From Psychrobacter sp. (GTDB taxonomy: Bacteria; Pseudomonadota; Gammaproteobacteria; Pseudomonadales; Moraxellaceae), in contig NZ_JAGLBC010000005.1 in NCBI RefSeq assembly GCF_018260395.1, positions 1-48,277 of the forward strand: 48,277 nt of DNA. The letters run 5' to 3'. Below the pieces are notes generated by a model. The model was not told the DNA's origin. It did no database searches and saw only the letters and a program-made list of their open reading frames with translations. The translations under genes and the position numbers were made by a program. Of this stretch, positions 8,330 through 18,146 are shown in pieces (positions within the stretch are counted from its first letter, which is position 1; every line of letters begins with the position of its first letter).

Positions 8330-11215
8330 ATGACTACTATGACTAATGAAGATGCTATAAAAGCAGCAGCAGGTTCTGAGCTTGCAGGCGACAATGCAAC
8401 TTATATCGAGTCGCTTTATGAACAATACTTACAAGACCCAGATAGCGTTGATGAAGATTGGCAAGCATATTTTGAACAGTACAAATCAGCTAATGATGCT
8501 TTACACCATGCCATTCAGGATCAGTTTTTACTTTTAGCCCGTAATCAAACCGCAAATAAAGGGGTAGCCCTCGCGGCCTCTGAAGTCTCTACCGATGCAA
8601 ATCCTAATTGTCAAGACCCTAGAAATATGGGTGTACAGAAGTTAATATCTGCTTATCGTCGTCGCGGACATCGCCGCGCTCAGTTAGATCCTTTGCAATT
8701 ACATCCACGTGCACCTGTTGAAGATTTAGCCCTAGAGTATCATGGGTTGTCTGAAGCCGATTTAGACACTGTATTTCCAACTAGTGACTTTAAGATTGGC
8801 AAACCTGAAGCAACACTTCGTGAAATAATCGAAACTGCAAATCGTATTTACTGTCGCCACATTGGCCTTGAATATATGCATGTAACCACTAGTGTTGAAA
8901 AACGCTGGTTTGAAAATTACATGGAAACCAATCTTGGTTACATCAAGTTTGATACTGATAAGAAAAAAGAGATTCTTGAGCGTCTCACGGCAGCAGAAGG
9001 TCTAGAAAAATATTTAGCTCGTAAATATACTGGGGTGAAACGTTTTGGTCTTGAGGGCGGCGAGAGCTTTATCCCAGCGGTTCATGAGATTATTCAACGT
9101 GCAGGAGGCTACGGTACCAAAGAAATGGTTATCGGTATGGCTCACCGTGGCCGTCTTAATTTATTGGTAAACATTTTAGGTAAAAATCCTGCCGATTTAT
9201 TTGATGAGTTTGATGGTAAAGTAATGCCTCAAAAAGGGTCAGGAGATGTTAAGTATCATAATGGATATTCATCTAACATAATGACGCCTGGTGGTGAAGC
9301 GCATCTTGCCTTAGCGTTTAACCCTTCACATTTAGAAATCGTCTCTCCAGTACTTGAAGGTTCAGTTCGTGCTCGTCAAGTCCGTCGTAATGATACCGAT
9401 GGTAACTTGGTTCTACCGTTGGTAATTCACGGTGATGCTGCTATTGCAGCTCAGGGTGTGGTTCAAGAAACCTTCCAGATGTCGCAGACTCGTGCGTACA
9501 CTACTGGCGGTACGGTACATATTGTCATTAATAACCAAGTGGGTTTTACCACTAGCCGTCAAGAAGATGCACGTTCTACTGAGTATTGTACAGATATTGC
9601 TAAGATGGTCCATGCGCCAATATTACACGTCAATGGTGACGACCCCGAAGCAGTGGTATTCGCAGCACAAATGGCTCTAGATTATCGTCATGAATTCCAT
9701 AAAGATATTGTGATTGACTTATTCTGCTATCGTCGTAACGGTCACAACGAAGCCGATGAGCCTTCAGCAACTCAGCCATTAATGTATGCCATCATCAAGA
9801 AGCTACCTACTACTCGTACATTGTATGCCGAAAAATTGTTGCAAGAAGGTGTTATTTCACAAGGTGATGATAAAATTCTTGAAGATGAATACCGTGAAGC
9901 TTTAGACAAAGGAGAGTATGTAGCCAATTCACTGGTACGTGAGCCAAATAAAAAGCTGTTCGTAGATTGGAGTCCTTATTTAGGTCATGAATTGCAGGAT
10001 GATTGGGATACCAGTGTTGATATTGAAAAACTACAAGCTTATGGCCGTCGTATGGCTGAAATGCCAGAAGGATTTAAGCTACAACGTCAAGTTCAAAAAG
10101 TTGTTGAACAACGTTTAGCGATGCAAACTGGCGAAGAGCCATTAAATTGGGGTGCCGCTGAAACTTTAGCTTATGCTACTTTGGTAGATGAGGGTGTGCT
10201 AGTTCGTATTACAGGTGAAGATGTGGGTCGTGGTACTTTCTCGCATCGTCACGCTGAGATCTTTAACGTTGAAAATGGTGAAATGTATGTACCATTGGCT
10301 CATTTAAATAAATCGCAAGCACGTTTTGCTACTTATAACTCGTTATTGTCAGAAGAAGCGGTACTAGCATTTGAGTATGGCTATGCGACCACAGTGCCTA
10401 ACGCACTGATCATTTGGGAAGCACAGTTCGGAGATTTCGTAAACGGTGCACAAGTGGTTATCGACCAATTTATTTCAAGCGGTGAGACCAAATGGCAACG
10501 TGCGTGTGGTTTGACCATGCTGTTACCGCATGGTTTTGAAGGTCAAGGTCCAGAGCATTCTTCAGCACGTTTAGAACGTTTCTTACAGTTATGTGCTGAA
10601 GACAACATGCAGGTTATCACGCCAACTACACCTGCTCAGATCTTCCATGCACTTCGTCGTCAGGCTGTACGTCCAATACGTAAACCTTTAGTAGTTATGT
10701 CACCTAAGAGCTTACTACGTCATAAACTGGCTACTTCAGAATTAGAAGAGTTAGCTAATGGTAAGTTTGAGACAGTATTGCCAGAGTTTGATCAGCTAGC
10801 TAATGACAAAGTTACTCGTATCGTGATGTGCGGTGGTAAGGTCTATTATGATTTACTAGAACAGCGTCGTGAATTAGGTTTAGATCATGTGGCTATTGTA
10901 CGTATTGAGCAGTTATACCCATTACCAGAAAAACGTATGGTTGAAGAAGTGCAGAAATATGCCAATTTAGAAGAGATTGTCTGGTGTCAAGAAGAACCGC
11001 TGAATCAAGGTGCATGGTATTATTTAGCACCGCATATGTTCCGTATTTTTGGTCCAAAGGGTGACCAACCTCGTGTCACTAAAGCTCACATTGTTGAGCC
11101 AGTTGCTCGTCCTGCTTCTGCAGCGCCTGCAACCGGTTTACCCGCTATCCATGCTCGTCAGCAACGAGAATTGGTAGCTGGTGGCTTGGGTGTATCAGTA
11201 GATCAATTAAAATAA
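8330..11215 (+). CDS. sucA: 2-oxoglutarate dehydrogenase E1 component
   Basis: Thiamine-diphosphate-dependent decarboxylation of 2-oxoglutarate and reductive succinylation of the SucB lipoyl group. The 961-residue length is slightly above E. coli SucA (933). It shows the N-terminal E2-binding segment, MAHRGRLNLLVNILGK, GDAAIAAQGVVQE, INNQVGFTTS, the YRRNGHNEADEP region of the ThDP site, and the C-terminal transketolase-like half with PHGFEGQGPEHSSARLERF. AAGAAAAG precedes the ATG, and a second ATG three codons on is an alternative start. It is followed by sucB after 225 bp that contains a hairpin. Confidence 0.98.
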   Translation: MTTMTNEDAIKAAAGSELAGDNATYIESLYEQYLQDPDSVDEDWQAYFEQYKSANDALHHAIQDQFLLLARNQTANKGVALAASEVSTDANPNCQDPRNMGVQKLISAYRRRGHRRAQLDPLQLHPRAPVEDLALEYHGLSEADLDTVFPTSDFKIGKPEATLREIIETANRIYCRHIGLEYMHVTTSVEKRWFENYMETNLGYIKFDTDKKKEILERLTAAEGLEKYLARKYTGVKRFGLEGGESFIPAVHEIIQRAGGYGTKEMVIGMAHRGRLNLLVNILGKNPADLFDEFDGKVMPQKGSGDVKYHNGYSSNIMTPGGEAHLALAFNPSHLEIVSPVLEGSVRARQVRRNDTDGNLVLPLVIHGDAAIAAQGVVQETFQMSQTRAYTTGGTVHIVINNQVGFTTSRQEDARSTEYCTDIAKMVHAPILHVNGDDPEAVVFAAQMALDYRHEFHKDIVIDLFCYRRNGHNEADEPSATQPLMYAIIKKLPTTRTLYAEKLLQEGVISQGDDKILEDEYREALDKGEYVANSLVREPNKKLFVDWSPYLGHELQDDWDTSVDIEKLQAYGRRMAEMPEGFKLQRQVQKVVEQRLAMQTGEEPLNWGAAETLAYATLVDEGVLVRITGEDVGRGTFSHRHAEIFNVENGEMYVPLAHLNKSQARFATYNSLLSEEAVLAFEYGYATTVPNALIIWEAQFGDFVNGAQVVIDQFISSGETKWQRACGLTMLLPHGFEGQGPEHSSARLERFLQLCAEDNMQVITPTTPAQIFHALRRQAVRPIRKPLVVMSPKSLLRHKLATSELEELANGKFETVLPEFDQLANDKVTRIVMCGGKVYYDLLEQRRELGLDHVAIVRIEQLYPLPEKRMVEEVQKYANLEEIVWCQEEPLNQGAWYYLAPHMFRIFGPKGDQPRVTKAHIVEPVARPASAAPATGLPAIHARQQRELVAGGLGVSVDQLK

Positions 11216-11224
11216 GTCAAACTA

Positions 11225-11252
11225 AGGTCTAAGTAGGTAACTGCTTAGACCT
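11225..11252 (+). terminator. Hairpin in the sucA-sucB spacer, possible attenuator
   Basis: Perfect 9-bp arms AGGTCTAAG and CTTAGACCT start 10 bp after the sucA stop. The following tract is only UUAGUAUUAGUCCUUUUU, so termination is probably partial. It may set the sucA:sucB ratio or protect the 3' end. Confidence 0.5.
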
Positions 11253-11440
11253 TTAGTATTAGTCCTTTTTATCCCTATTTTTGGAATCAATCTAGTTTAT
11301 TTTGACAGTAAGCAATGTATCAATTAAAACAAGTATTATGCATAAGTTGCTTATTATCCAATCATAAAAACGATGTGCTTACTTAAACCTTATTAGTAAG
11401 CCATTGATAACTTTATATTAATATAACAGGAGCACTTCCC

Positions 11441-12760
11441 ATGGCAGAAATTAAAGCGCCCGTATTTCCAGAATCAGTTGCTGACGGTACTATCGTTGAA
11501 TGGCACGTAAGTGAAGGCGAACAAGTAAAGCGTGATGACATTCTAGCTGAAATTGAAACCGATAAAGTTGTTTTAGAAGTAGTTGCTCCAGACGATGGTG
11601 TGGTTACCAAAATTGTTAAGCATGTGGATGACATTGTCTTATCTGATGAGTTAATAGGTGAGTTTGAAGCGGGTGCTACAGCAACTTCTGATAATAATAC
11701 TAGCAGCAGCGATAGCAACAGTAATAGTAATAGTCAGAATAATAGTAACAATCAAAATAATAGTAACAACGAGGGTAACAGTGAACAGTCGCCAGCTAAT
11801 CAATCCACAGACGATGCACCTAAACAAGTAGGCTATGGTGATAAGTCTTCGGGCACTGAGGCACCTGTTGAGCAAGATCATAAAGATCAAAGCCCAGCGG
11901 TCCGTAAAGCGGCTAAAGAGGCTGGCGTAGATCCTAAAAATGTAGAAGGAACAGGCCGTGACGGTCGTGTTACCAAACAAGATATGGCCAATCCTACGCT
12001 TAAGGCAGACAGTTCTATTAAGTCTGACAGTGGTCGTCCTGTAGCTGAGTCAGTAGGCGAGCGTACTGAGAAGCGTGTTCCTATGACTCGTTTACGTAAG
12101 ACTGTGGCCAACCGTCTATTGGCTGCATCACAAGAAACGGCTATGTTAACCACGTTCAACGAAGTAAATATGAAACCGTTAATGGATCTGCGTGCTAAGT
12201 ACAAGGATCAGTTTGAAAAACGTCACGGTACCCGTTTAGGCTTTATGTCTTTATTCGTAAAAGCGGCTACCGAAGCTCTAAAACGTTTCCCAGCAGTTAA
12301 TGCTTCAATTGACGGCGATGATATCGTATATCATGGCTATTATGATGTAGGTGTGGCGGTATCTTCAGATCGTGGACTAGTGGTCCCTGTACTACGTGAC
12401 ACAGATCGTATGAGCATGGCAGATATCGAAGGTGGCATTCGCGATTTCGCAGGTAAAGCACGTGACGGTAAATTGTCTTTACAAGAAATGACTGGTGGTA
12501 CATTTACTATCACTAACGGTGGTGTATTCGGTTCATTAATGTCAACACCAATTTTGAACCCACCTCAAACTGCTATCCTTGGTATGCACGCTATCAATGA
12601 TCGTCCAATGGCTGTAAATGGTCAAGTTGAGATTTTACCAATGATGTATTTGGCCTTATCTTATGATCATCGTATGATTGATGGTAAAGATGCGGTACAG
12701 TTCTTAGTGACCATTAAAGAAATGATTGAAGACCCAGCTCGACTATTATTTGATCTGTAA
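11441..12760 (+). CDS. sucB: Dihydrolipoyllysine succinyltransferase (E2 of 2-oxoglutarate dehydrogenase)
   Basis: Core E2 of the 2-oxoglutarate dehydrogenase complex, which moves the succinyl group from lipoyl to CoA. It has a single lipoyl domain (1-76) with the modified Lys in ETDKVVLEV (about 42). An E3-binding domain follows ([13 protein letters not shown] ... [12 protein letters not shown], about 152-186), then the catalytic domain ending in [13 protein letters not shown] with catalytic His and Asp. The linker after the lipoyl domain (about 80-120) is unusually rich in Asn and Ser rather than the common Ala/Pro, and is encoded by slippage-prone AATAGTAAC-like repeats. AGGAG precedes the ATG. 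Confidence 0.97.
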   Translation: MAEIKAPVFPESVADGTIVEWHVSEGEQVKRDDILAEIETDKVVLEVVAPDDGVVTKIVKHVDDIVLSDELIGEFEAGATATSDNNTSSSDSNSNSNSQNNSNNQNNSNNEGNSEQSPANQSTDDAPKQVGYGDKSSGTEAPVEQDHKDQSPAVRKAAKEAGVDPKNVEGTGRDGRVTKQDMANPTLKADSSIKSDSGRPVAESVGERTEKRVPMTRLRKTVANRLLAASQETAMLTTFNEVNMKPLMDLRAKYKDQFEKRHGTRLGFMSLFVKAATEALKRFPAVNASIDGDDIVYHGYYDVGVAVSSDRGLVVPVLRDTDRMSMADIEGGIRDFAGKARDGKLSLQEMTGGTFTITNGGVFGSLMSTPILNPPQTAILGMHAINDRPMAVNGQVEILPMMYLALSYDHRMIDGKDAVQFLVTIKEMIEDPARLLFDL

Positions 12761-12769
12761 GGTCAACAG

Positions 12770-12803
12770 GCTTGTATCGGAGTGTTTCTGGTACAAGCTT
12801 TTT
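12770..12803 (+). terminator. Rho-independent terminator between sucB and lpdA
   Basis: Arms GCTTGTATC and GGTACAAGC (9 bp including one wobble) flank an 11-base loop and are followed by UUUUU. It lies 10 bp past the sucB stop, so lpdA is probably read at least partly from its own promoter or by read-through. Confidence 0.7.
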
Positions 12804-13002
12804 AGTTATGGAGTGATTGATTATTATGTTATTACGAAGATAGTTTAAGTGTTATCAGTTCAATGCTGATAATTCAATACAAACATCAAGCTAAACTGTA
12901 ATTACCATAATAATTGAAATTCTAATAATTATTTATAATTCTAACTATAAATAGATAAATAATAGAGCTTTTAAAATTCTTGAATAAAAAACGGAATATA
13001 TT

Positions 13003-14460
13003 ATGAAAGACACTTATGATTTAGTAGTTATTGGCGGTGGTCCTGGTGGTTATGAAGCTGCTATCCGTGCCGGTCAATTAGGTATGAGCGTCGCTTGTAT
13101 CGAAAAACGCGTTTATAAAGGCGAGCCTGCATTGGGCGGGACTTGTTTAAACGTAGGCTGTATCCCCTCAAAAGCCTTACTTGATTCTTCACATCGTTTT
13201 GGAGCTACCAAGCATGACCTTGAAGAGCATGGTATCACTACCGGTGATGTTAAGATTGATGTTGCTAAAATGATTGAGCGCAAAGAAGGCATCGTTAAAC
13301 AATTAACTGGCGGTGTTGCTATGTTGCTTAAAGGCAACGGTGTAGACTGGCTAAAAGGTTGGGGCACATTGGTTGATGGTAAAAGCAGTGACAAGAAAGT
13401 TAAGTTTACCGCTTTAGAAGACGAGTCAGAAACAGTAATCACTGCTAAAAATGTTATCTTAGCAGCAGGTTCAGTGCCTATTAATATCCCTGTTGCTCCT
13501 GTAAATAACGAAGAAGGTATTATTGTTGATTCAACAGGTGCCCTTGATTTCACCGAAACGCCTAAGCGCCTTGGTGTCATTGGTGCCGGTGTCATCGGTC
13601 TAGAGTTAGGTTCTGTATGGCGCCGCCTTGGTTCTGAAGTGGTTATTTATGAAGCACTTCCAGAGTTTTTAGGCGCTGCTGATAAAGACATTGCTAAAGA
13701 AGCCGCCAAGCTGCTTAAAAATCAAGGCTTAGACATTCGCGTAGATACCAAAGTTACCAATGCTGAAGTAAAAGATGGCCAAGTAGTAGTTACTAGTGAA
13801 AAAGGTGGTGAATCTTCAGAAGACACTTTTGATAAGTTAATTGTCTGTGTAGGTCGCCGTGCTTATTCAGAAAAATTACTTGAAGAAGGCTGTGGTGTTG
13901 AGTTGACTGAACGTGGCTTAGTCAATGTAGACGAGCAATGTAAAACTAACCTTGACGGTGTTTATGCCATTGGTGACTTAGTTCGTGGTCCAATGCTTGC
14001 TCATAAAGCAATGGAAGAGGGTATGATGGCGGTTGAGCGTATCCATGGTGAAAAAGCTCAAGTGAATTATGATACCATTATCAACGTTATCTATACTCAT
14101 CCAGAAATTGCTTGGGTGGGTTTAACCGAGCAACAAGCTACTGAACAAGGTTATGAGGTTAAGACGGGGTCTTTTAACTTAGCTGCGAACGGCCGTGCAC
14201 TCGCTCAAAGCGAAGGCCAAGGTTCAATCAAAGTGGTTGCTGATGCAAAAACAGATCGTCTATTGGGTATGCATGCGATTAGTGCTGGCGCTGGTGATAT
14301 CGTTCACCAAGGTATGATTGCTATGGAATTTGTATCAAGCATTGAAGATTTACAGTTAATGACTTTCGCTCACCCAACAATCAGTGAAGCGGTTCATGAA
14401 GCTGCACTGTCTGCTGATGGTCGTGCTATTCATGCAATCCAACGTAAAAAACGTAAATAA
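13003..14460 (+). CDS. lpdA: Dihydrolipoamide dehydrogenase (E3)
   Basis: FAD enzyme that reoxidises dihydrolipoyl groups of the 2-oxoglutarate (and possibly pyruvate) dehydrogenase complexes and passes electrons to NAD+. The FAD motif GGGPGGYEAAIRAGQLG is near the start, followed by the redox-active disulfide GGTCLNVGCIPSK. The NAD-binding motif GAGVIGLELGSVWRRLG is central and the active-site base is in FAHPTISEAVHEA near the C-terminus. At 485 residues it is standard size. It is placed between sucB and sucC, as in many Gram-negatives, and separated from both by about 220-240 bp. Confidence 0.97.
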   Translation: MKDTYDLVVIGGGPGGYEAAIRAGQLGMSVACIEKRVYKGEPALGGTCLNVGCIPSKALLDSSHRFGATKHDLEEHGITTGDVKIDVAKMIERKEGIVKQLTGGVAMLLKGNGVDWLKGWGTLVDGKSSDKKVKFTALEDESETVITAKNVILAAGSVPINIPVAPVNNEEGIIVDSTGALDFTETPKRLGVIGAGVIGLELGSVWRRLGSEVVIYEALPEFLGAADKDIAKEAAKLLKNQGLDIRVDTKVTNAEVKDGQVVVTSEKGGESSEDTFDKLIVCVGRRAYSEKLLEEGCGVELTERGLVNVDEQCKTNLDGVYAIGDLVRGPMLAHKAMEEGMMAVERIHGEKAQVNYDTIINVIYTHPEIAWVGLTEQQATEQGYEVKTGSFNLAANGRALAQSEGQGSIKVVADAKTDRLLGMHAISAGAGDIVHQGMIAMEFVSSIEDLQLMTFAHPTISEAVHEAALSADGRAIHAIQRKKRK

Positions 14461-14681
14461 AGTTAATAACGTAAAAAATATTAATAAAAAATAAGTTATA
14501 GACCCATAAAGTGCTAATAAGTATTTATATAAAAGTCTGTTACTAAATAAGTTGCTGATATGAAAAGTAGTAGGAGTATGGGCGTTAACTGGCGGTTTAA
14601 TCTAATCTGTTAACGACTATAATTGCGATATTTTCTCGTATCAGCTTTACCTGTTAAATAATAAAATTAAAGGATAACTTT

Positions 14682-15851
14682 ATGAATTTACATGAGTATC
14701 AAGCAAAACTATTGCTAGAAAGCTATGGTCTACCTATCCAAAAGGGTATCATTGCTTATAATGGTGAAGAGGCTGCTGAAGCTTTTGACAAGACGCCAAC
14801 GGATGTAGCCGTAATTAAGGCGCAGGTACACGCTGGTGGCCGTGGTAAAGCGGGTGGTGTTAAGCTTGCTAAAACTCGTGAAGAAGCCAAAGAGATTGCC
14901 GATTCTTTAATCGGTACCAACTTAGTCACCTATCAAACTGATGCTGAAGGTCAGCCAGTAAACTTTGTATTGGTGGCCGAAGATATGTACCCAGTACAAA
15001 CCGAATTGTATCTTGGTGCTGTAGTTGACCGTGCTACTCGTCGTGTAACTTTCATGGCATCAACTGAAGGTGGTGTTGAGATTGAAAAAGTAGCTGAAGA
15101 AACGCCTGAGAAAATCTTTAGTATCCAAGTTGATCCTCTAGTAGGTCTATTGCCATTTCAAGCACGTGAAGTAGGTTTCAACTTAGGTCTTGAAGGCAAG
15201 CAAATTAATCAGTTTGTTAAATTAATGACTGGTGCTTATCAAGCCTTTATCGAAAACGATTTTGATATGATTGAAATCAACCCATTAGCCGTTCGTGAAA
15301 ATGGCGAATTGGCTTGTGTAGATGGCAAAATTGGTGTCGATTCAAACGCGTTGTTCCGTCATCCAAAAATTGCTGAACTTCATGATCCTTCACAAGAAAA
15401 TGAGCGTGAGCTTAAAGCGGCCGAATTTGATCTAAACTATGTGGCTTTAGAAGGCAATATCGGTTGTATGGTTAATGGTGCCGGACTTGCTATGGCAACC
15501 ATGGACATCATTAAATTATATGGTGGTAAGCCAGCTAACTTCCTAGACGTTGGCGGTGGAGCTACTAAAGAGCGTGTAGTTGAAGCCTTCAAAATTATCT
15601 TAGAAGATTCAAGTGTGAAAGGCGTTCTAATCAATATTTTTGGTGGTATCGTACGTTGTGACATGATTGCTGAAGCCATTATTGCTGCAGTTAAAGAAGT
15701 AAACGTTACTGTACCTGTTGTGGTTCGCTTAGAAGGTAACAATGCTGAGTTGGGTGCTAAATTATTAGATGAGTCTGACGTTGAAATCATTTCAGCTCAA
15801 GGCTTATCAGACGCTGCACAAAAAATTGTTGATGCTGTCAAAGTAGCATAA
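14682..15851 (+). CDS. sucC: Succinyl-CoA synthetase beta subunit
   Basis: Forms succinate from succinyl-CoA with substrate-level phosphorylation, together with SucD. The N-terminal ATP-grasp domain ([12 protein letters not shown] ... [15 protein letters not shown]) and C-terminal CoA-ligase domain ([36 protein letters not shown]) are complete. The 389 residues compare with 388 in E. coli. An AAAGGATAA ribosome site precedes the ATG. sucD follows after 57 bp in the same operon. Confidence 0.98.
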   Translation: MNLHEYQAKLLLESYGLPIQKGIIAYNGEEAAEAFDKTPTDVAVIKAQVHAGGRGKAGGVKLAKTREEAKEIADSLIGTNLVTYQTDAEGQPVNFVLVAEDMYPVQTELYLGAVVDRATRRVTFMASTEGGVEIEKVAEETPEKIFSIQVDPLVGLLPFQAREVGFNLGLEGKQINQFVKLMTGAYQAFIENDFDMIEINPLAVRENGELACVDGKIGVDSNALFRHPKIAELHDPSQENERELKAAEFDLNYVALEGNIGCMVNGAGLAMATMDIIKLYGGKPANFLDVGGGATKERVVEAFKIILEDSSVKGVLINIFGGIVRCDMIAEAIIAAVKEVNVTVPVVVRLEGNNAELGAKLLDESDVEIISAQGLSDAAQKIVDAVKVA

Positions 15852-15908
15852 TCTGCCTATAACAAACGTATCGACCCTATAATAAGTGAATCCTACTAGG
15901 AGTAAATA

Positions 15909-16784
15909 ATGAGTGTATTAATTGATAAAGACACCAAAGTATTGGTGCAAGGTTTTACTGGTAAAAATGGCACTTTCCATTCAGAACAAGCTATTGAATA
16001 CGGTACTAAAGTTGTTGGTGGTGTAACGCCAGGTAAAGGTGGTCAAACTCACCTAGGTTTGCCAGTGTTTAACACTATGGCAGAAGCTATGGCAGCGACA
16101 CAAGCTGATGCTTCAGTTATCTATGTACCAGCACCTTTCGTGTTGGATTCTATCATTGAAGCGGTAGATGCAGGTGTTAAGCTAATCGTTGTGATCACTG
16201 AAGGCGTACCTACTTTAGATATGCTTAAAGCAAAGCGTTATATCGAAGAAGCTGGTGATGTAAAAATGGTTGGCCCAAACTGCCCAGGCGTTATTACTCC
16301 AGGTCAGTGTAAAATCGGTATTATGCCAGGCCATATTCATTTACCAGGTAAAGTGGGTATCATCTCACGCTCTGGTACATTGACTTATGAAGCTGTGGCT
16401 CAAACCACTAAGCTTGGTTTTGGTCAGTCAACTTGTATCGGTATTGGTGGTGACCCAATCCCAGGTATGAATCAAATCGATTGTTTGAAGATGTTTCAAG
16501 AAGATCCTCAAACTGAAGCTATCGTACTAATTGGTGAAATTGGTGGTACTGCTGAAGAAGAAGCAGCTGCCTACATCAAACAGCACGTAACCAAACCAGT
16601 AATCGGTTATATTGCTGGAGTTACAGCGCCTAAAGGTAAGCGCATGGGACATGCTGGTGCCATTATCTCTGGTGGTAAAGGCACTGCTGAAGAGAAGTTC
16701 AAAGCATTTGAAGATGCGGGTATCGCCTATACTCGTGATCCATCTAAGATTGGTGAGACGGTTAAAGAGGTTACTGGTTGGTAA
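15909..16784 (+). CDS. sucD: Succinyl-CoA synthetase alpha subunit
   Basis: Binds CoA and carries the phosphohistidine intermediate of succinyl-CoA synthetase. CoA-binding [15 protein letters not shown] is at the N-terminus, and [18 protein letters not shown] holds the phosphorylated His region near residue 248. The length of 291 residues is normal. The gene has a GGAG ribosome site 7-8 bases before the ATG and is followed by a strong terminator that ends the TCA block. Confidence 0.98.
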   Translation: MSVLIDKDTKVLVQGFTGKNGTFHSEQAIEYGTKVVGGVTPGKGGQTHLGLPVFNTMAEAMAATQADASVIYVPAPFVLDSIIEAVDAGVKLIVVITEGVPTLDMLKAKRYIEEAGDVKMVGPNCPGVITPGQCKIGIMPGHIHLPGKVGIISRSGTLTYEAVAQTTKLGFGQSTCIGIGGDPIPGMNQIDCLKMFQEDPQTEAIVLIGEIGGTAEEEAAAYIKQHVTKPVIGYIAGVTAPKGKRMGHAGAIISGGKGTAEEKFKAFEDAGIAYTRDPSKIGETVKEVTGW

Positions 16785-16852
16785 TTTTCCAGTATTGGTT
16801 TCAGTTAACAGTCAGTAGATATCTGAGTTAACTGGAATATGTAAGAATAAAA

Positions 16853-16881
16853 AGAGCATCCTTCGTGGTGCTCTTTTTTTT
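16853..16881 (+). terminator. Rho-independent terminator after sucD
   Basis: An 8-bp stem (AGAGCATC / GGTGCTCT, one wobble) with loop CUUCGU is followed by eight or so U. It closes the suc operon. Confidence 0.88.
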
Positions 16882-16946
16882 GTTTTGATAATGTTTAACT
16901 TTTATTTAGCTTATTGGTTAATGCAGGTAGTCTAAGTCTTAAAGTT

Positions 16947-16955
16947 TGCTACAAT
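16947..16955 (+). promoter_or_regulatory. galU: Candidate extended -10 promoter for galU
   Basis: TGCTACAAT fits an extended -10 element (TGnTAnAAT) about 110 bp upstream of the galU start. No clear -35 hexamer is seen at the usual distance, which extended -10 promoters can tolerate. Confidence 0.35.
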
Positions 16956-16992
16956 ATAGGTAGAAATTTATATCAGATAGCCCTCATTTACC

Positions 16993-17051
16993 AATCAAAA
17001 CTATACTTATAAATCAAATAACTATACTTAATAATCAAAACTATACGAATT
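16993..17051. repeat. Degenerate tandem repeat, 3 x 19-21 bp, upstream of galU
   Basis: Three copies of a unit like AATCAAAACTATACTTATA (19, 21 and 19 bp) run up to 15 bp before the galU start codon. They would form the 5' leader of the galU mRNA. Confidence 0.6.
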
Positions 17052-17065
17052 AAAATTGGATGCTT

Positions 17066-17938
17066 ATGACCACTCAAGTTACTCATGCTGTTATCCCTGT
17101 TGCCGGCTTCGGTACGCGTATGCTACCTTTATCAAAAGCAGTTCCTAAAGAACTATTACCTTTAGGCAATCGTCCGGCAATTCATTATGTCGTAGAGGAG
17201 GCTATCGCTGCTGGTATTAAAAATATTGTTTTGGTTGGACATGCTCAAAAAAGCGCCATTGAAAACTATTTTGATATGAATGCTGAACTTGATAATCAGT
17301 TGCGGGCTAAGGATAAAGTTGAAATAGCTGATAGCTTAAACTGGTTGCCAGAAGATGTATCTGTTTCTATGATTCGTCAGGGGAAGCCATTAGGTCTGGG
17401 TCATGCAGTGCTTAAGGCGCGCCCTATTGTTGGAGACAGTCCATTTGCTGTTATGCTTCCTGATGTGGTATTAAATCCATTTACTACCAAGATGGATCAA
17501 GACAATTTGGCTTACATGATTCATGCTTTTGAGCAAACCCATCATTCACAGATCTTAGTGAGTCAAGTTGATGATAAAGACGTACATAAATATGGTATTG
17601 CTAAGTTAAAAGATGCTGATCAATTGTCTCAGCTAACTGGGGATAAAAATGCTAACTTTGCAGTTGCAGGTTTTGTAGAAAAGCCGCAGTTAGCAGATGC
17701 GCCTTCTAATTTAGCTGTGGTCGGTCGTTATGTATTTACCTCAACTATATTTGATTATTTGGCGAACACTCAACCCTCAGTCGGTGGTGAAATTCAGTTG
17801 ACGGATGCCATTGATGCGTTAATAAGCACCCAAGGGGTTGATATCACGACTATGTTAGGGGACAGCTTCGACGCTGGAGATATGACCAGTTATATGCAAG
17901 CTTTTATCTATTTTGCTCAGCAGCAACTATCAGCTTAA
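17066..17938 (+). CDS. galU: UTP-glucose-1-phosphate uridylyltransferase
   Basis: Makes UDP-glucose from UTP and glucose-1-phosphate for polysaccharide and lipooligosaccharide synthesis and as the substrate of Ugd. The nucleotidyltransferase signature GFGTRMLPLSKAVPKELLPL is near the N-terminus, and family motifs LGLGHAV, VEKP and SVGGEIQLTDAI follow. The ORF track begins at an ATG two codons earlier. I prefer the ATG at 17066 because TTGGA lies 6 bases upstream. Its last codons and stop are the first unit of a 16-bp tandem array. Next comes pgi, as in Acinetobacter capsule-locus flanks. Confidence 0.96.
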   Translation: MTTQVTHAVIPVAGFGTRMLPLSKAVPKELLPLGNRPAIHYVVEEAIAAGIKNIVLVGHAQKSAIENYFDMNAELDNQLRAKDKVEIADSLNWLPEDVSVSMIRQGKPLGLGHAVLKARPIVGDSPFAVMLPDVVLNPFTTKMDQDNLAYMIHAFEQTHHSQILVSQVDDKDVHKYGIAKLKDADQLSQLTGDKNANFAVAGFVEKPQLADAPSNLAVVGRYVFTSTIFDYLANTQPSVGGEIQLTDAIDALISTQGVDITTMLGDSFDAGDMTSYMQAFIYFAQQQLSA

Positions 17939-18020
17939 CCTATTATCAGCTTAACCTATTATCAGCATAAATTACTATCAGCATAAATTACGATCAGCAT
18001 AAACTATCAGCCCAAATTTA
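17927..18020. repeat. Tandem repeat (about 6 x 16 bp) beginning in the galU stop region
   Basis: Units resembling CTATCAGCTTAACCTA, later TTATCAGCATAAATTA, repeat six times (16, 16, 16, 16, 13 and 17 bp). The first unit holds the last codons and stop of galU, so the array looks like serial copying of the gene end into the spacer. Confidence 0.75.
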
Positions 18021-18056
18021 GTCAGATTATGTCATCATTTATTGAGCTATCCTATT

Positions 18057-18146
18057 ATGTCAAAAGAAGCTATGTCAAAAGAAGCTATGTCAAAAGAAAC
18101 TAGTGTAAAACAAAGCATGTCGACACAAACTAGTATAAAACAATCC
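18057..18146. repeat. 15-bp coding tandem repeat at the pgi start
   Basis: ATGTCAAAAGAAGCT occurs twice exactly and once with one change. It is followed by a diverged 30-bp duplication of the same pattern. The period is a multiple of three, so the frame is kept and several in-frame ATG codons result. Confidence 0.85.
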
